A DNA stretch of 64,000 nt from Allomuricauda sp. (GCF_028280385.1 NZ_JANQLX010000017.1:124001-188000), one strand, 5' to 3'; counted from the stretch's first letter, positions 43,439 through 52,080 are shown. Program-made: numbers and translations. The notes: generated by a model from the sequence alone, not told the origin.

Positions 43439-44254
43439 CTATCCTTCCTTATGGATTTCCACCTGATGTGGGTATGGGATTTCAATTCCGGCTTCATCCA
43501 AGGCCAATTTGCAGTTTTCATACGTTGAAAAATACACGTCCCAATAATCTTCAGGTTTGCAAAAAGGGCGTACAGCAAAATTAACCGAGCTGTCCGCCAG
43601 TTCCATCACATTTACGGAAGGGGCGGGATCCTGGAGTACCTGAGGATTGGAGGTCAGTACTTTCAAGAGCACTTCCTTGGTTTTCTTGATATCTTCGCCA
43701 TATCCGACCCCAATAACCGTGTCTACCCTAATTTTGCCTTCGGCACTGTAATTCACAATGTTCCCATTGGCCATAGCTCCATTGGGCACAATGGCCAACT
43801 TGTTCTCCGGGGTGGTAAGCTTGGTGGTAAATATTTCAATTTCCTTTACCACACCCAATACCCCTTGGGCCTCTACCAAGTCGCCAATGCGATAGGGCTT
43901 AAAGATCATCAGCAATACGCCACCCGCAAAGTTGGAAAGCGATCCCTGTAGCGCAAGTCCAATGGCTAAACCAGCTGCGGCTATAACAGCGGCAAAAGTG
44001 GTGACATCCACTCCCAATCGGGAAATGACCAGAATTATCAAAAATACCTTTAAGGTCCAAGAGATTAAGTTGAGTAGGAACTTTTGAAGGGATTCTTCAT
44101 ACTTGCTCTTGGACATTACCTTTCTGGTGGCTGAAGTAATCTTTTTAATGATCCACGAACCAATAATATAAATGATGATCGCAGTGACCAACTTGGGGCC
44201 AAATTCCTTGGCAAGATCTAAACCGTAGTTGATCCATTCCTGTGCTTTTTCCAT
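43439..44254 (-). CDS. Small-conductance mechanosensitive channel (MscS family)
   Basis: A 271-residue inner-membrane channel that opens under hypo-osmotic membrane tension. TM1-TM3 occupy about residues 18-115; the pore helix has the AAAGLAIGLALQGSLSNFAGGVLL pattern of alternating Gly/Ala (about 90-113). The cytoplasmic beta domain (KPYRIGDLVEAQGVLGVV, about 119-136) and C-terminal vestibule follow. It is a minimal MscS like the E. coli protein, encoded alone. Confidence 0.95.
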   Translation of the reverse strand: MEKAQEWINYGLDLAKEFGPKLVTAIIIYIIGSWIIKKITSATRKVMSKSKYEESLQKFLLNLISWTLKVFLIILVISRLGVDVTTFAAVIAAAGLAIGLALQGSLSNFAGGVLLMIFKPYRIGDLVEAQGVLGVVKEIEIFTTKLTTPENKLAIVPNGAMANGNIVNYSAEGKIRVDTVIGVGYGEDIKKTKEVLLKVLTSNPQVLQDPAPSVNVMELADSSVNFAVRPFCKPEDYWDVYFSTYENCKLALDEAGIEIPYPHQVEIHKEG

Positions 44255-44342
44255 ATACCTAAATTGAATTTGTTAGTGTTCCATGTGTGAGACACTAAGA
44301 TAGGAAGAAGGTCACAATTTGGGAAGGAAGGGATTCAAACAA

Positions 44343-44371
44343 AAAAATCCCGATAGCTTTGCTATCGGGAC
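44343..44371 (-). terminator. Terminator of the ECF-sigma/DUF4252 operon
   Basis: CCCGATAGC (44349-44357) pairs with GCTATCGGG (44361-44369), followed on the minus strand by seven T residues. It lies 26 bases after the last DUF4252 stop. Confidence 0.9.
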
Positions 44372-44396
44372 CGGTGTTTTTTGATTGATGTGTGGT

Positions 44397-44936
44397 CTAT
44401 CCTTTTAGGAACTCCCCTATTTCCCCGAGTCCTGCACCATCATATTCGGATTTTTGGATGGCCTGTATTAGTTGTACAATATGGGCTGGATTCATATCCT
44501 TCCCAAGTACACGGACCAGGGCAAACCCTTTGTCATTGCTATCCCCATAGATGATCACCTCGTCGATGGCATCTTCCTCTCCAATGTACTTGATCACGCC
44601 CTTGCCGTATTGTGAATTGATTTTCATCAACTCCACAAAGTCATCCCCCTTTAAGATTTCCTTTACCTTGGTCCTTTCGGTTTTGTACTCCGCCACATTG
44701 TCCGCTGTTTTCTTAAAAGCCAACAAATTGAACTTTCTTAGCGACCCTATGGCCTCTTCTTGGGTCTCAGTAAGTTCTACCGCATCCATCTTTAAGATAC
44801 TGGCCGGAACATCAAGGGTGATGAAATTGGGGTTTTCCGAATTGTCCACATAATATTCCTGTAAACTTTGTTGGGAGGAACAAGAGGCCAAAACCAGCGC
44901 TCCAAACAACATAATGCCTTTTACTATATGTTTCAT
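44397..44936 (-). CDS. DUF4252 lipoprotein
   Basis: A 179-residue lipoprotein: ATG 44936 gives MKHIVKGIMLFGALVLASC with the lipobox Cys at 19; ATG 44951 would add five residues. It shares the DUF4252 layout with the next two genes upstream (FITLDVPASILKM, a central KVKEILKGDDFVELMKI, and a GFALVRVLGKDMNPAHIVQL end). It is the last gene of the ECF-sigma operon. Function unknown; lipid anchoring implies a cell-envelope location. Confidence 0.85.
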   Translation of the reverse strand: MKHIVKGIMLFGALVLASCSSQQSLQEYYVDNSENPNFITLDVPASILKMDAVELTETQEEAIGSLRKFNLLAFKKTADNVAEYKTERTKVKEILKGDDFVELMKINSQYGKGVIKYIGEEDAIDEVIIYGDSNDKGFALVRVLGKDMNPAHIVQLIQAIQKSEYDGAGLGEIGEFLKG

Positions 44937-44980
44937 TGTTCTTGTTTTCATTGATTTTGAAATGAGCAACCTCACGGATC

Positions 44981-45526
44981 CTACTCCTGTTTATCAATCT
45001 TGTGCAGACCATCATGCAGGTCCATCTTTCGGGTCAACGCCCCTACCTTGGTGAGGTCAATATCCCCTGTCATGGTCAAGAGTACCGTCTCAAAATGCCT
45101 ACCGTGCTTGCCTTGGTGCTTATCGTCAATGCCCGTAACAAACATGAGCAATTCAGCTACGTGGTTGTCATCTTTTCCATTTCTGATATAGAATTTGAGG
45201 TTGGTATCCCCATCTTTTACCTTCATCAGCTCCTCCAACTTGGAAGAACGGACGTATTGTTTCATAGTGGCCGACATATCGGCTGAAGCTCCCTCGTCTT
45301 CGGACATAAAGATCTTGATATTGTTGATGCTTTTCGCGATATCCACAAAATCCCTGGCATCCTCATCCTCATCGTGCTCCATCATTTTGGCCACAAGGTT
45401 CAACATCCCTTTGTTTATGGTCACGGAACCAATCCGTTCAGAATCCTCAAATTTGTCAAATATGGACTGGGAAATCCCTAAATACGGAAGCACAAAGGCT
45501 ACTAATAGTATACTAATTTTTTTCAT
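44981..45526 (-). CDS. DUF4252 secreted protein (second copy)
   Basis: A 181-residue exported protein: signal peptide ending LGISQ (about residue 20), then SIFDKFEDSERIGSVTINKGM, DFVDIAKSINNIKIFMSED, a LEELMKVKDGDTNLKFYI block and ELLMFVTGIDD. An acidic run (MEHDEDEDAR) lies at about 48-57. It is clearly paralogous to the gene upstream of it (45632-46171). DUF4252 proteins have no established function. Confidence 0.87.
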   Translation of the reverse strand: MKKISILLVAFVLPYLGISQSIFDKFEDSERIGSVTINKGMLNLVAKMMEHDEDEDARDFVDIAKSINNIKIFMSEDEGASADMSATMKQYVRSSKLEELMKVKDGDTNLKFYIRNGKDDNHVAELLMFVTGIDDKHQGKHGRHFETVLLTMTGDIDLTKVGALTRKMDLHDGLHKIDKQE

Positions 45527-45575
45527 GATTGATGTTTTTTGATTGTATTTGTATTCTCTGATAATTTCTGGAAAA

Positions 45576-45623
45576 GGTCAACAGCTATCGGTAGATGTAT
45601 GTAACTGGCGACAGCTGTTAACC
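45576..45623 (-). promoter_or_regulatory. Intercistronic hairpin between two DUF4252 genes
   Basis: AACAGCT (45580-45586) pairs with AGCTGTT (45613-45619), extended by GGT/ACC after one mismatch. It occupies most of a 105-base gap in an otherwise tight operon and lacks a T-run, so it may set mRNA stability or attenuation. Confidence 0.5.
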
Positions 45624-45631
45624 AATGTCTT

Positions 45632-46171
45632 TTATTCTTTTTTTCCTGCTTTGTTCAATTCTTTGGGTAGGTTCATCTTATTGGTAAGTGAGTTGATCTT
45701 GTTCAAATCGATGTCCCCGGTCAAGGAGAGCAGGACGGTCTCAAATTTTCTTCCATCGGCCTCCACCTCTTTAAGTCCGGTGACGAACATCAACAGTTCA
45801 CTTACGTGGTCATCATCCTTTCCTTCCTTTATATAGAACTTTACATTGGCATCCTTGTCCTTCACCCGCATCAGTTCTTCCATAGTGGAAGACTTCAGGT
45901 ATTTTTGGACCGAGGCCTTCATATCGTCTCCAATGGCCTTATTGTCCGTGGTAAATACCTTCAAACTTTTCAAGCTGCTGGCGATGTCCATAAAATCCTG
46001 GGCTTCTGGGTCATCCACCTCCACATCTATTTTGGCCAATAGGTTGAACATGCTCTTGTTGACCACCACCGAAGTGACATCATCCAAATCCTCAAATCGG
46101 TCAAAAAGGGATTGGGAGAAACCGGCCAAGGGCATAACGGCCATCATTAAAATTAAAATATTGCGCTTCAT
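45632..46171 (-). CDS. DUF4252 secreted protein (first copy)
   Basis: A 179-residue exported protein. ATG 46171 gives MKRNILILMMAVMPLAGFSQ, a signal peptide; upstream codons encode a non-homologous basic extension. The blocks SLFDRFEDLDDVTSVVVNKSMF, DFMDIASSLKSLKVF, LEELMRVKDKDANVKFYI and ELLMFVTGLKE match the next gene almost position for position, showing tandem duplication. It lies ten bases after the putative anti-sigma gene. Confidence 0.87.
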   Translation of the reverse strand: MKRNILILMMAVMPLAGFSQSLFDRFEDLDDVTSVVVNKSMFNLLAKIDVEVDDPEAQDFMDIASSLKSLKVFTTDNKAIGDDMKASVQKYLKSSTMEELMRVKDKDANVKFYIKEGKDDDHVSELLMFVTGLKEVEADGRKFETVLLSLTGDIDLNKINSLTNKMNLPKELNKAGKKE

Positions 46172-46181
46172 TGTTTTCGTT

Positions 46182-46595
46182 TTAATCGTTGTTGTAAATT
46201 TTTTGTTTTGCAATCTCAAATTCTTGTAGGTAGGCTACTTTTTCCGTACCCTTTCCAAAATTCTCAGCTAAAAGTGCAAACGCTTCCTTAGTTTGCTTAT
46301 AAACACGTTCTGCCTCTCTTTGTTGCTGATAATCATAATAAATACCAAAGGTCAAAACAACCACGGCCGCAATGGATAGCCACTTATAGTAATTTCTTCT
46401 AGGTTTTAGTGGAACCTGCTTGGTGTACCGCTCTTCCTTGGCCACGGAAAAGTAATTGAACATGGGCCTATACTGTTCCAAATGGTCAGCAACTTTCTCT
46501 TGGGAGAAATACGCCTGTAAGGTTTGCTCTTCGGCTACCGTGGTGGTGGCTTCAAAGTACTTTTCCATTAATTTTTCTATGTTATCCAATTCCAT
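46182..46595 (-). CDS. Putative anti-sigma factor
   Basis: A 137-residue single-span membrane protein. The cytoplasmic N-terminus (about 1-65) begins MELDNIEKLMEKYFEATTTVAEE, typical of Bacteroidota anti-sigma-like proteins; the TM helix is about 71-88 (LSIAAVVVLTFGIYYDY); a periplasmic helical tail follows. It overlaps the ECF sigma gene by 14 bases. Role by context: sequesters the adjacent sigma factor at the inner membrane. There is no zinc-binding HxxxCxxC motif. Confidence 0.7.
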   Translation of the reverse strand: MELDNIEKLMEKYFEATTTVAEEQTLQAYFSQEKVADHLEQYRPMFNYFSVAKEERYTKQVPLKPRRNYYKWLSIAAVVVLTFGIYYDYQQQREAERVYKQTKEAFALLAENFGKGTEKVAYLQEFEIAKQKIYNND

Positions 46596-47091
46596 AGCTA
46601 TGTTTTTTAATCAATTCTTGTCTCACTGCTTTTCTTGCTCTTGAGAGGGTAACACGTACTGCTGTGGGTTTCATGTCCAACAGTTCGCAAATCTCCTCAA
46701 ACTCGTATTGCTCCACATCCCGCAGTTGCAATACCATTTTTTGCTGTTCCGGTAATTCTTCCATGATGCGCTCCATCCATCTTACACTGTCTTCTGCCTC
46801 CAATTGTTTTTGCAGCGAGGTGTTTTCATCCTGATAGTTACTGTGCACCAATTTCAAATTATTGGCCTGTTTGGACTTTAATCGGTCCAAACAAAAATTC
46901 TTGGTCATGGTCATGGCAAAGGCCTCTACGTTTTTGTACTCTCCCATAGACTCGTTCCTCGACCAGAGTTTTAGCAAAATTTCCTGGGTGGCGTCCTCCG
47001 CTTCCTCCTTGGAGACCAACAAGCGCTTGGCCAGTCGGTAGAGTTTGTCCTTAAAGGGCATTACCACATTTAAAAATTCAGCTTGTTTCAT
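46582..47091 (-). CDS. ECF-type RNA polymerase sigma factor
   Basis: A 169-residue sigma-70 family protein. Region 2 (about 8-75) has KLYRLAKRLLVSKEEAEDATQEILLKLW and AFAMTMTKNFCLDRLKS; region 4 (about 105-160) has MERIMEELPEQQKMVLQLRDVE and EICELLDMKPTAVRVTLSRARKAVRQ. It is the first gene of the five-gene operon. The 211-base region upstream (to the S41 gene at 47303) has no TAnnTTTG of full match; a perfect inverted repeat TACAAA-AAA-TTTGTA lies at 47162-47176. Confidence 0.93.
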   Translation of the reverse strand: MKQAEFLNVVMPFKDKLYRLAKRLLVSKEEAEDATQEILLKLWSRNESMGEYKNVEAFAMTMTKNFCLDRLKSKQANNLKLVHSNYQDENTSLQKQLEAEDSVRWMERIMEELPEQQKMVLQLRDVEQYEFEEICELLDMKPTAVRVTLSRARKAVRQELIKKHSYGIG

Positions 47092-47161
47092 TTAGTTTAG
47101 ATAGTTGTTGCAAGTTTTTTGCCTTGCTTACAGTATCACGACGACGCATATCGAAATTTGT

Positions 47162-47176
47162 TACAAAAAATTTGTA
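47162..47176. promoter_or_regulatory. Inverted repeat between the sigma-factor and S41 genes
   Basis: TACAAA and TTTGTA arms separated by AAA, in the divergent intergenic region. It is a candidate regulator site, but its AT-richness allows chance occurrence. Confidence 0.3.
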
Positions 47177-47302
47177 GTCTCCCTGTAAGTAGCTAATTTG
47201 TCATACCATTTGCTGTAAGAAAATAGAAAATAATTCTACATATTCCATAAGCCTCAAAGATCATGTGGAACGAAATTTGATGAATTTTACCAAAATTTAG
47301 CT

Positions 47303-48769
47303 ATGAAAAAATTGCTCTTATTGTTTATTGGGATTGCCCTATGCCTAGGTAGCTGTAAAAGTGACAACAACGGCATTAACAACCCAAACGACCCAAACAA
47401 CCCCATCGGTAATAATCTGGATGCCCAAGCATTCATGTGGAATGCCATGAATTTATGGTATTTCTGGCAAGCCAGCGTGGATTTACTTGATGACGACCGT
47501 TTTGCCAACGATCAGGAATTTACAGAATTCCTACAGCAACATCCTAATCCTTCCGATTTCTATTTTAATGAGTTGCTCTTCAATGAAGATCGCTTCAGCT
47601 TTCTGAATGAAAATTATGAGGATTTGGTCAATAACCTTTCCGGGGTATCAAAGAGCAATGGCCTCGAATTCGGGCTTGTCCGTTTTTCAGAAGGCAACGG
47701 ACTTTTTGGATATGTTCAGTACATCGTGCCCAACTCCAATGCTTCATCCACCGACATTAAGAGAGGGGACATATTCACCCGGGTGGATGGCACAGCGCTT
47801 ACCTTGGATAACTATCAGGAACTCCTTTTTGGGGACAATGACACTTATACCCTTGGGTTGGCCGACATAAATGGCGATGAGATTACCGATAACGATACGG
47901 AAATTGAGCTCACAAAAGTTGCCAATCAGGTTGAGGACCCCATATTAGTGGCTGAAACCTTGGATATCAACGGAACCAAGATTGCCTATTTGATGTACAA
48001 TCGGTTTCTGAGCAATTTTAACGAGGAACTCAATGCGGCTTTCGCCGAATTTGTTGCCCAAGGTGCCACTGAACTTGTGCTGGACGTGCGCTATAACCCA
48101 GGCGGGTCGGTCAACACTTCCCGGCTTTTGGCAAGTATGATCTATGGTACCAATACCAGTGAACTTTATATAAGACAACGCTGGAACAGCAAAATCCAAG
48201 GTCAGCTCAGTACCGAACAATTGGAAGATTACTTTGCCAGTAGTACCGGAGCCACTCCGATCAACACCTTGAACTTGGACAAATTATATGTAATAGCCAC
48301 CAACAGTTCCGCCTCGGCCAGCGAATTGGTCATGAACGGTCTCGCTCCCTATGTTGAAATTTTCCATGTTGGGGAGACCACAAGAGGTAAAAATGAATTT
48401 TCCATCACCCTAGTGGATGATCCAGATAATGCATACATCTATAATAGCGACAGGGAGAACCAAATTAACCCGGATAACAGCTGGGGAATACAGCCCTTGG
48501 TAGGTAGAAATGAAAATGCTGATGGTTTTTATGATTACACCGATGGTTTGGTGCCCAATGTTGTTCTAGAAGAGGATTTGGCCAATTTAGGCGTTTTGGG
48601 TGATCCCAATGAACCGCTGCTGGCCAGGGTCATTGAAGAAATTACCGGGATGTCTGGAAAAAAGTCCTTCGATGTGCAAATGCCAGCCAAGGCATTTACC
48701 GGTTCTAGGATCGAAACACCGATGCGGGACAATATGTATTTGGATAAACCGATATTTTTGAACCAATAA
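47303..48769 (+). CDS. S41-family C-terminal processing protease, lipoprotein
   Basis: A 488-residue envelope protease. The lipobox LCLGSC puts Cys at about 18, followed by an Asn/Pro-rich linker (NNGINNPNDPNNP). A helical N-terminal domain (about 38-115), a PDZ-like domain (about 125-205) and the catalytic core follow: LDVRYNPGGS (about 257-266), the serine in NSSASASELV (about 335-344) and the lysine in TRGKNEF (about 361-367). A strong terminator follows. It is divergent from the ECF operon and may belong to the same regulon (inference). Confidence 0.93.
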   Translation: MKKLLLLFIGIALCLGSCKSDNNGINNPNDPNNPIGNNLDAQAFMWNAMNLWYFWQASVDLLDDDRFANDQEFTEFLQQHPNPSDFYFNELLFNEDRFSFLNENYEDLVNNLSGVSKSNGLEFGLVRFSEGNGLFGYVQYIVPNSNASSTDIKRGDIFTRVDGTALTLDNYQELLFGDNDTYTLGLADINGDEITDNDTEIELTKVANQVEDPILVAETLDINGTKIAYLMYNRFLSNFNEELNAAFAEFVAQGATELVLDVRYNPGGSVNTSRLLASMIYGTNTSELYIRQRWNSKIQGQLSTEQLEDYFASSTGATPINTLNLDKLYVIATNSSASASELVMNGLAPYVEIFHVGETTRGKNEFSITLVDDPDNAYIYNSDRENQINPDNSWGIQPLVGRNENADGFYDYTDGLVPNVVLEEDLANLGVLGDPNEPLLARVIEEITGMSGKKSFDVQMPAKAFTGSRIETPMRDNMYLDKPIFLNQ

Positions 48770-48773
48770 AGAC

Positions 48774-48801
48774 AAAAAGCGGCCGTTGGCCGCTTTTTTT
48801 A
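48774..48801 (+). terminator. Terminator of the S41 protease gene
   Basis: AAAGCGGCC (48776-48784) pairs perfectly with GGCCGCTTT (48788-48796) and runs into T residues. Confidence 0.93.
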
Positions 48802-48809
48802 TTCCTTAA

Positions 48810-49748
48810 TTATCGGTTCAACCGATGTAAATCCAGTTTGTGAAATTTTGGACTAAGGTGCTTGGGAATTTCAAACGCATCAGGATGGAATATCCCGGCC
48901 AACAATTCAATGCCATTTACCAAGGTGTTGGCAGAAGATTGGGTAAATAGGTCAAAGTCGGCTATAAAAACCTGGTTGTCTTGAACTGCCCGCAGACTGT
49001 TCCAGCCTTCCTTTCTTGTTAAAAGGTACATTTCCTCCAAGGTACGATTCACCGTGAAACCACAGGGGGCGACTACCAATATTTCAGGATCGTATTTTAT
49101 AATTTTATCCCACAAGGTGACCACGCTGTCGCCAGATGGGTTGGAGAGCATATCCACACCTCCGGCCAATCCAATTTGATGTGGAATCCAATGCCCGCAA
49201 TTAAAAATGGGATCCAACCATTCCATCAGCATCACTCTTTTGGGTAGTGCCCTTTTACTTCTTAAAGCATCCACCACTTGGGATATTCTGTTGTTCAGGT
49301 TATTGAGATAGCTGTAGGCAACCTCCTCCTTCCCCAAGGCTTTGGCGATGGTTATGGCAGACATAAAGACATCGTCCAAGGATTCAGGGCTAATGGAAAT
49401 AAGTTCGGGCTGCTTTGGTAATTTGGAAACAGCTGCAGCCGTACATGCCGTATCAATCTGGCAGATATCGCACATGTCTTGGGTAAAAATGATGTCCGGT
49501 GCAATTTCTTCCAAAATGGGCTCATCCACGTAGTAAAGGTCTTTTCCTTGATGCTTGCTGGCTGAAAACAAGGAATCAATTTCTTTACTGGATAGGTTCT
49601 TCCCTTCCAAAATGCACCTGACAACCGGCTGTTTCTCTTGTAAAGCCTGTTCCGGGCACTCGAATGTTATTCCGTATAAATGGTCATCCAAGCCCATGTC
49701 ATACAACATTTGGGTAACCGCTGGCAAAAAAGAACAGACCTTCAGCAT
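48810..49748 (-). CDS. BtuF-like cobalamin-binding protein without a signal peptide
   Basis: A 312-residue type III substrate-binding-fold protein. It begins MLKVCSFLPAVTQMLYDMGLDD and shows the BtuF-type LYGITFECPEQ, PDIIFTQDMCDIC (about 84-96), WLDPIFNCGHWIPHQIGLAGG (about 177-197) and DPEILVVAPCGF. There is no hydrophobic leader or lipobox, so it is predicted to be cytoplasmic. A Cys cluster (MCDICQIDTAC) is notable. It is co-transcribed behind the btuB-like receptor gene, 17 bases apart, and so is controlled by the B12 riboswitch. Confidence 0.85.
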   Translation of the reverse strand: MLKVCSFLPAVTQMLYDMGLDDHLYGITFECPEQALQEKQPVVRCILEGKNLSSKEIDSLFSASKHQGKDLYYVDEPILEEIAPDIIFTQDMCDICQIDTACTAAAVSKLPKQPELISISPESLDDVFMSAITIAKALGKEEVAYSYLNNLNNRISQVVDALRSKRALPKRVMLMEWLDPIFNCGHWIPHQIGLAGGVDMLSNPSGDSVVTLWDKIIKYDPEILVVAPCGFTVNRTLEEMYLLTRKEGWNSLRAVQDNQVFIADFDLFTQSSANTLVNGIELLAGIFHPDAFEIPKHLSPKFHKLDLHRLNR

Positions 49749-49765
49749 AACTTAAGACGTGTAAA

Positions 49766-51628
49766 TTAAAAGTTTAGATTGATTCCAGCGTTGATATTTC
49801 TACCCCTGGTCGTAAACCCAACCACCTCTACAAATTCCTCGTTCAAAAGGTTGGAAGCACTCAGGAATACCTTTAATTTTTCTGGAAGCAGTTCATGTTC
49901 TGCATAGAGACCCACCAATGAAAACGACTCTAAGGAAACACTGGAAAACGTACTAAAGTCGGTATCTAACCGCTGTCCCGTATAGGCATAGGTGGCAGAA
50001 ATGTTGGTGGTTTCGCACAATTGATATCCCAAAGCCAAATTGGCCTTATGCTTGGGTATTCTTATCGCGGCATCTCCTTTACGTTCCGTAAATGTATAAT
50101 TGGCATCCAATGAAAAAGCATTGCATGGTCTCCAAGAAAGCTCCACCTCAACACCGCTTGCATCGATTTCATCCGCCACATTTATGCTTGTAAAATTCTG
50201 GTCGAAGCCTATGGTGTTCTTTTCATTGCGATTAAAGTACAGCGCACTTAATCGCAGTTTGTCATTTGCAAAGTACTCTACCCCACCTTCAACGGTACGG
50301 TTTTCCTCAGGTTCCAATTCTGGATTGGCCCCAAAATCACCGAACAACTGAATAAGATTAGGAGTAATATAGGAGGTGGCATACGACCCCAACAATTTTA
50401 CATATCCATGTTCCGTGGAAAAGGTATAGGAAGGGTTCAGATTGTAAACCAAATGGTTTCCATATTCAGAATGGGTATTCAACCTCGCCCCGGTATTAAG
50501 ATTAAACCCAAAATCCGATACATAGACCACGTTCACATAGGGGTCAAGAATGGTAAAATCAGCTTCGCTCGAGAATACCGCTTTGTCCTTGATATAGTTG
50601 ATCCCAAGGATGGTGTGCCACTTTTCGGCAAGAACCAATTTGTTGTAAATGTCCAATACCAAGTTCTTTCCCTCGGAAGTACTTTCTCCAAATGTGCTTA
50701 CATTAAAAGAGTCGTAGGATGCGTAGGCCGTGTTCAGGTGTAGCGAGCCGGTACCATAGTCCACCGTGCTGGAAAGTCCTATGCGTTCTTGGGTTACCTT
50801 GGCCAAATTGGGTGCTTCCATACGATCAGCATCAAAATCAGTCCTAAATTTAGTTTGATTTCCATAGATCGAAACTTGCACGTGGTCACTGAACTGGTAC
50901 CCCAGTCTCACATTGGTGGCAAATTGTGACGTAATATCTTCATCATTGGTTGGAGTAACCGCTGCTGACAAGCCGCTGGCATACCGATTGGAAAAATTCA
51001 CCCCATAGGAGAACTTTTCCAACGTCCCAGAAACCCCGACCTCATTTCTGAAACTTCCCAAATTGCCATTTTGATCATCGGCGGTTTGGTTGGTACCTAC
51101 TGTGGATCGAACGTTTCCTGCAATCTCTTTTTTCGCAGCTTTCTTGGTGGTGATGTTGATTACTACGGTGGCCGCATTGGTACCATACAAGGTACTGGCC
51201 GCACCCTTAATGATCTCTATGGACTCCACATTGGCGGAAGACAACAAGCGAAGGTCATATTCCTGTGAAAAAGATGAAGGATCAGTGACCCGGACCCCAT
51301 CGATGATGACAAGCGCCTGTCTTCCCCTACCTCCGCGGGCAAAAACCCCAAACACAGAGCCGTCCCTACCGCGACTTCCTGTTATTTCAATACCGCTTTT
51401 GGTGTTGATCAACTCGGCAACCGTTTTGCCTTGGTTACGTTCCAATTCATCCGCTGTGATCTTAATAACGGTCTTGCCTGAATTTTCTCTTTTTAGGGCA
51501 AAACGGGAATCACTGACCACAACCTCATCCAACTGGTTTATTTTGGGGGTATCTTGCTGAGAATCCTGTGCTGCAAGCCCCTGTACCGCCAAAATTGCGG
51601 CGCAAAACCATAAATTACTTTTTTTCAT
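49766..51628 (-). CDS. btuB: TonB-dependent vitamin B12 receptor (BtuB-like)
   Basis: A 620-residue outer-membrane receptor from ATG 51628 (MKKSNLWFCAAILAVQG, signal peptide ending LAAQ). The TonB-box region contains NQLDEVVVSDSRFA; the plug follows (about 45-160: NQGKTVAELINTKSGIEITG, RQALVIIDGVRVTDP, IEIIKGAASTLYG), then a 22-strand-type barrel ending GRNINAGINLNF. The cobalamin riboswitch in its leader and the BtuF/C/D genes nearby support B12 or another corrinoid as substrate. The upstream 24 codons read through leader RNA and are not coding. Confidence 0.93.
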   Translation of the reverse strand: MKKSNLWFCAAILAVQGLAAQDSQQDTPKINQLDEVVVSDSRFALKRENSGKTVIKITADELERNQGKTVAELINTKSGIEITGSRGRDGSVFGVFARGGRGRQALVIIDGVRVTDPSSFSQEYDLRLLSSANVESIEIIKGAASTLYGTNAATVVINITTKKAAKKEIAGNVRSTVGTNQTADDQNGNLGSFRNEVGVSGTLEKFSYGVNFSNRYASGLSAAVTPTNDEDITSQFATNVRLGYQFSDHVQVSIYGNQTKFRTDFDADRMEAPNLAKVTQERIGLSSTVDYGTGSLHLNTAYASYDSFNVSTFGESTSEGKNLVLDIYNKLVLAEKWHTILGINYIKDKAVFSSEADFTILDPYVNVVYVSDFGFNLNTGARLNTHSEYGNHLVYNLNPSYTFSTEHGYVKLLGSYATSYITPNLIQLFGDFGANPELEPEENRTVEGGVEYFANDKLRLSALYFNRNEKNTIGFDQNFTSINVADEIDASGVEVELSWRPCNAFSLDANYTFTERKGDAAIRIPKHKANLALGYQLCETTNISATYAYTGQRLDTDFSTFSSVSLESFSLVGLYAEHELLPEKLKVFLSASNLLNEEFVEVVGFTTRGRNINAGINLNF

Positions 51629-51673
51629 TTCGTTTAAGTGAATAAACGGGAGATTAGTATGCTGTCCCATACG

Positions 51674-51696
51674 TAAACTTTTATCCCGAAAGTTTA
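51674..51696 (-). promoter_or_regulatory. Expression-platform hairpin of the B12 riboswitch
   Basis: TAAACTTT (51674-51681) pairs perfectly with AAAGTTTA (51689-51696). There is no T-run, which favours translational rather than transcriptional control. Confidence 0.5.
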
Positions 51697-51711
51697 ACAA
51701 TGTTTGTTTCG

Positions 51712-51875
51712 AATATGGCAGGTCTCCTGACTTATTTTATACTGTTTTGCCTTCCCATCCATATGAACAGTGGCACTGCAGAAAACAATATCCCCGTTAA
51801 CGGGGTGTCAAACACAATTGACAAAAAATTACAGTTGCGGGAACAGTTCCAGAATTTTCCAGGTCGGAAACAAAA
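51712..51875 (-). promoter_or_regulatory. Cobalamin riboswitch
   Basis: On the minus strand the B12 box AAGTCAGGAGACCTGCC (51733-51717), GGGAAGGC (51756-51749), GCCACTG (51774-51768) and TTCCCGCAACTGT (51843-51831) occur in the order and spacing of the AdoCbl riboswitch. Binding of adenosylcobalamin should repress btuB and the BtuF-like gene. A -7-like AAATTTTG (51878-51871) could start the RNA near 51865. Confidence 0.95.
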
Positions 51876-51900
51876 TTTGAAAAACTTGAAAGTCACTTGT

Positions 51901-51970
51901 GTATCTTCAACTTCGTACTCCCAACTTTGTACTTATAACCTCGTACTTCTAACTTCGTACTTCCAACTTT
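51901..51970. repeat. Degenerate heptad repeat upstream of the riboswitch
   Basis: Ten in-phase heptads (GTATCTT, CAACTTC, GTACTCC, CAACTTT, GTACTTA, TAACCTC, GTACTTC, TAACTTC, GTACTTC, CAACTTT) share the pattern NACTTNN and alternate with a 14-base period. It lies immediately beyond the 5' end of the btuB riboswitch RNA and before the divergent btuF promoter. Confidence 0.85.
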
Positions 51971-52080
51971 AGAATCACTGGATTCCCTTTTAATCCCAAA
52001 GACATTGGCCTTTAGGAACCAAAATTCAGAGCGAAAGTAATCATTCTGTTTAATCTTTTTTTGAAAAAGTTAAATAATCT

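Noticed and set aside
51700..51972. Plus-strand 90-codon frame upstream of the B12 receptor
   Set aside because: It lies across the cobalamin riboswitch and the heptad repeat on the opposite strand; the RNA motifs explain the sequence.
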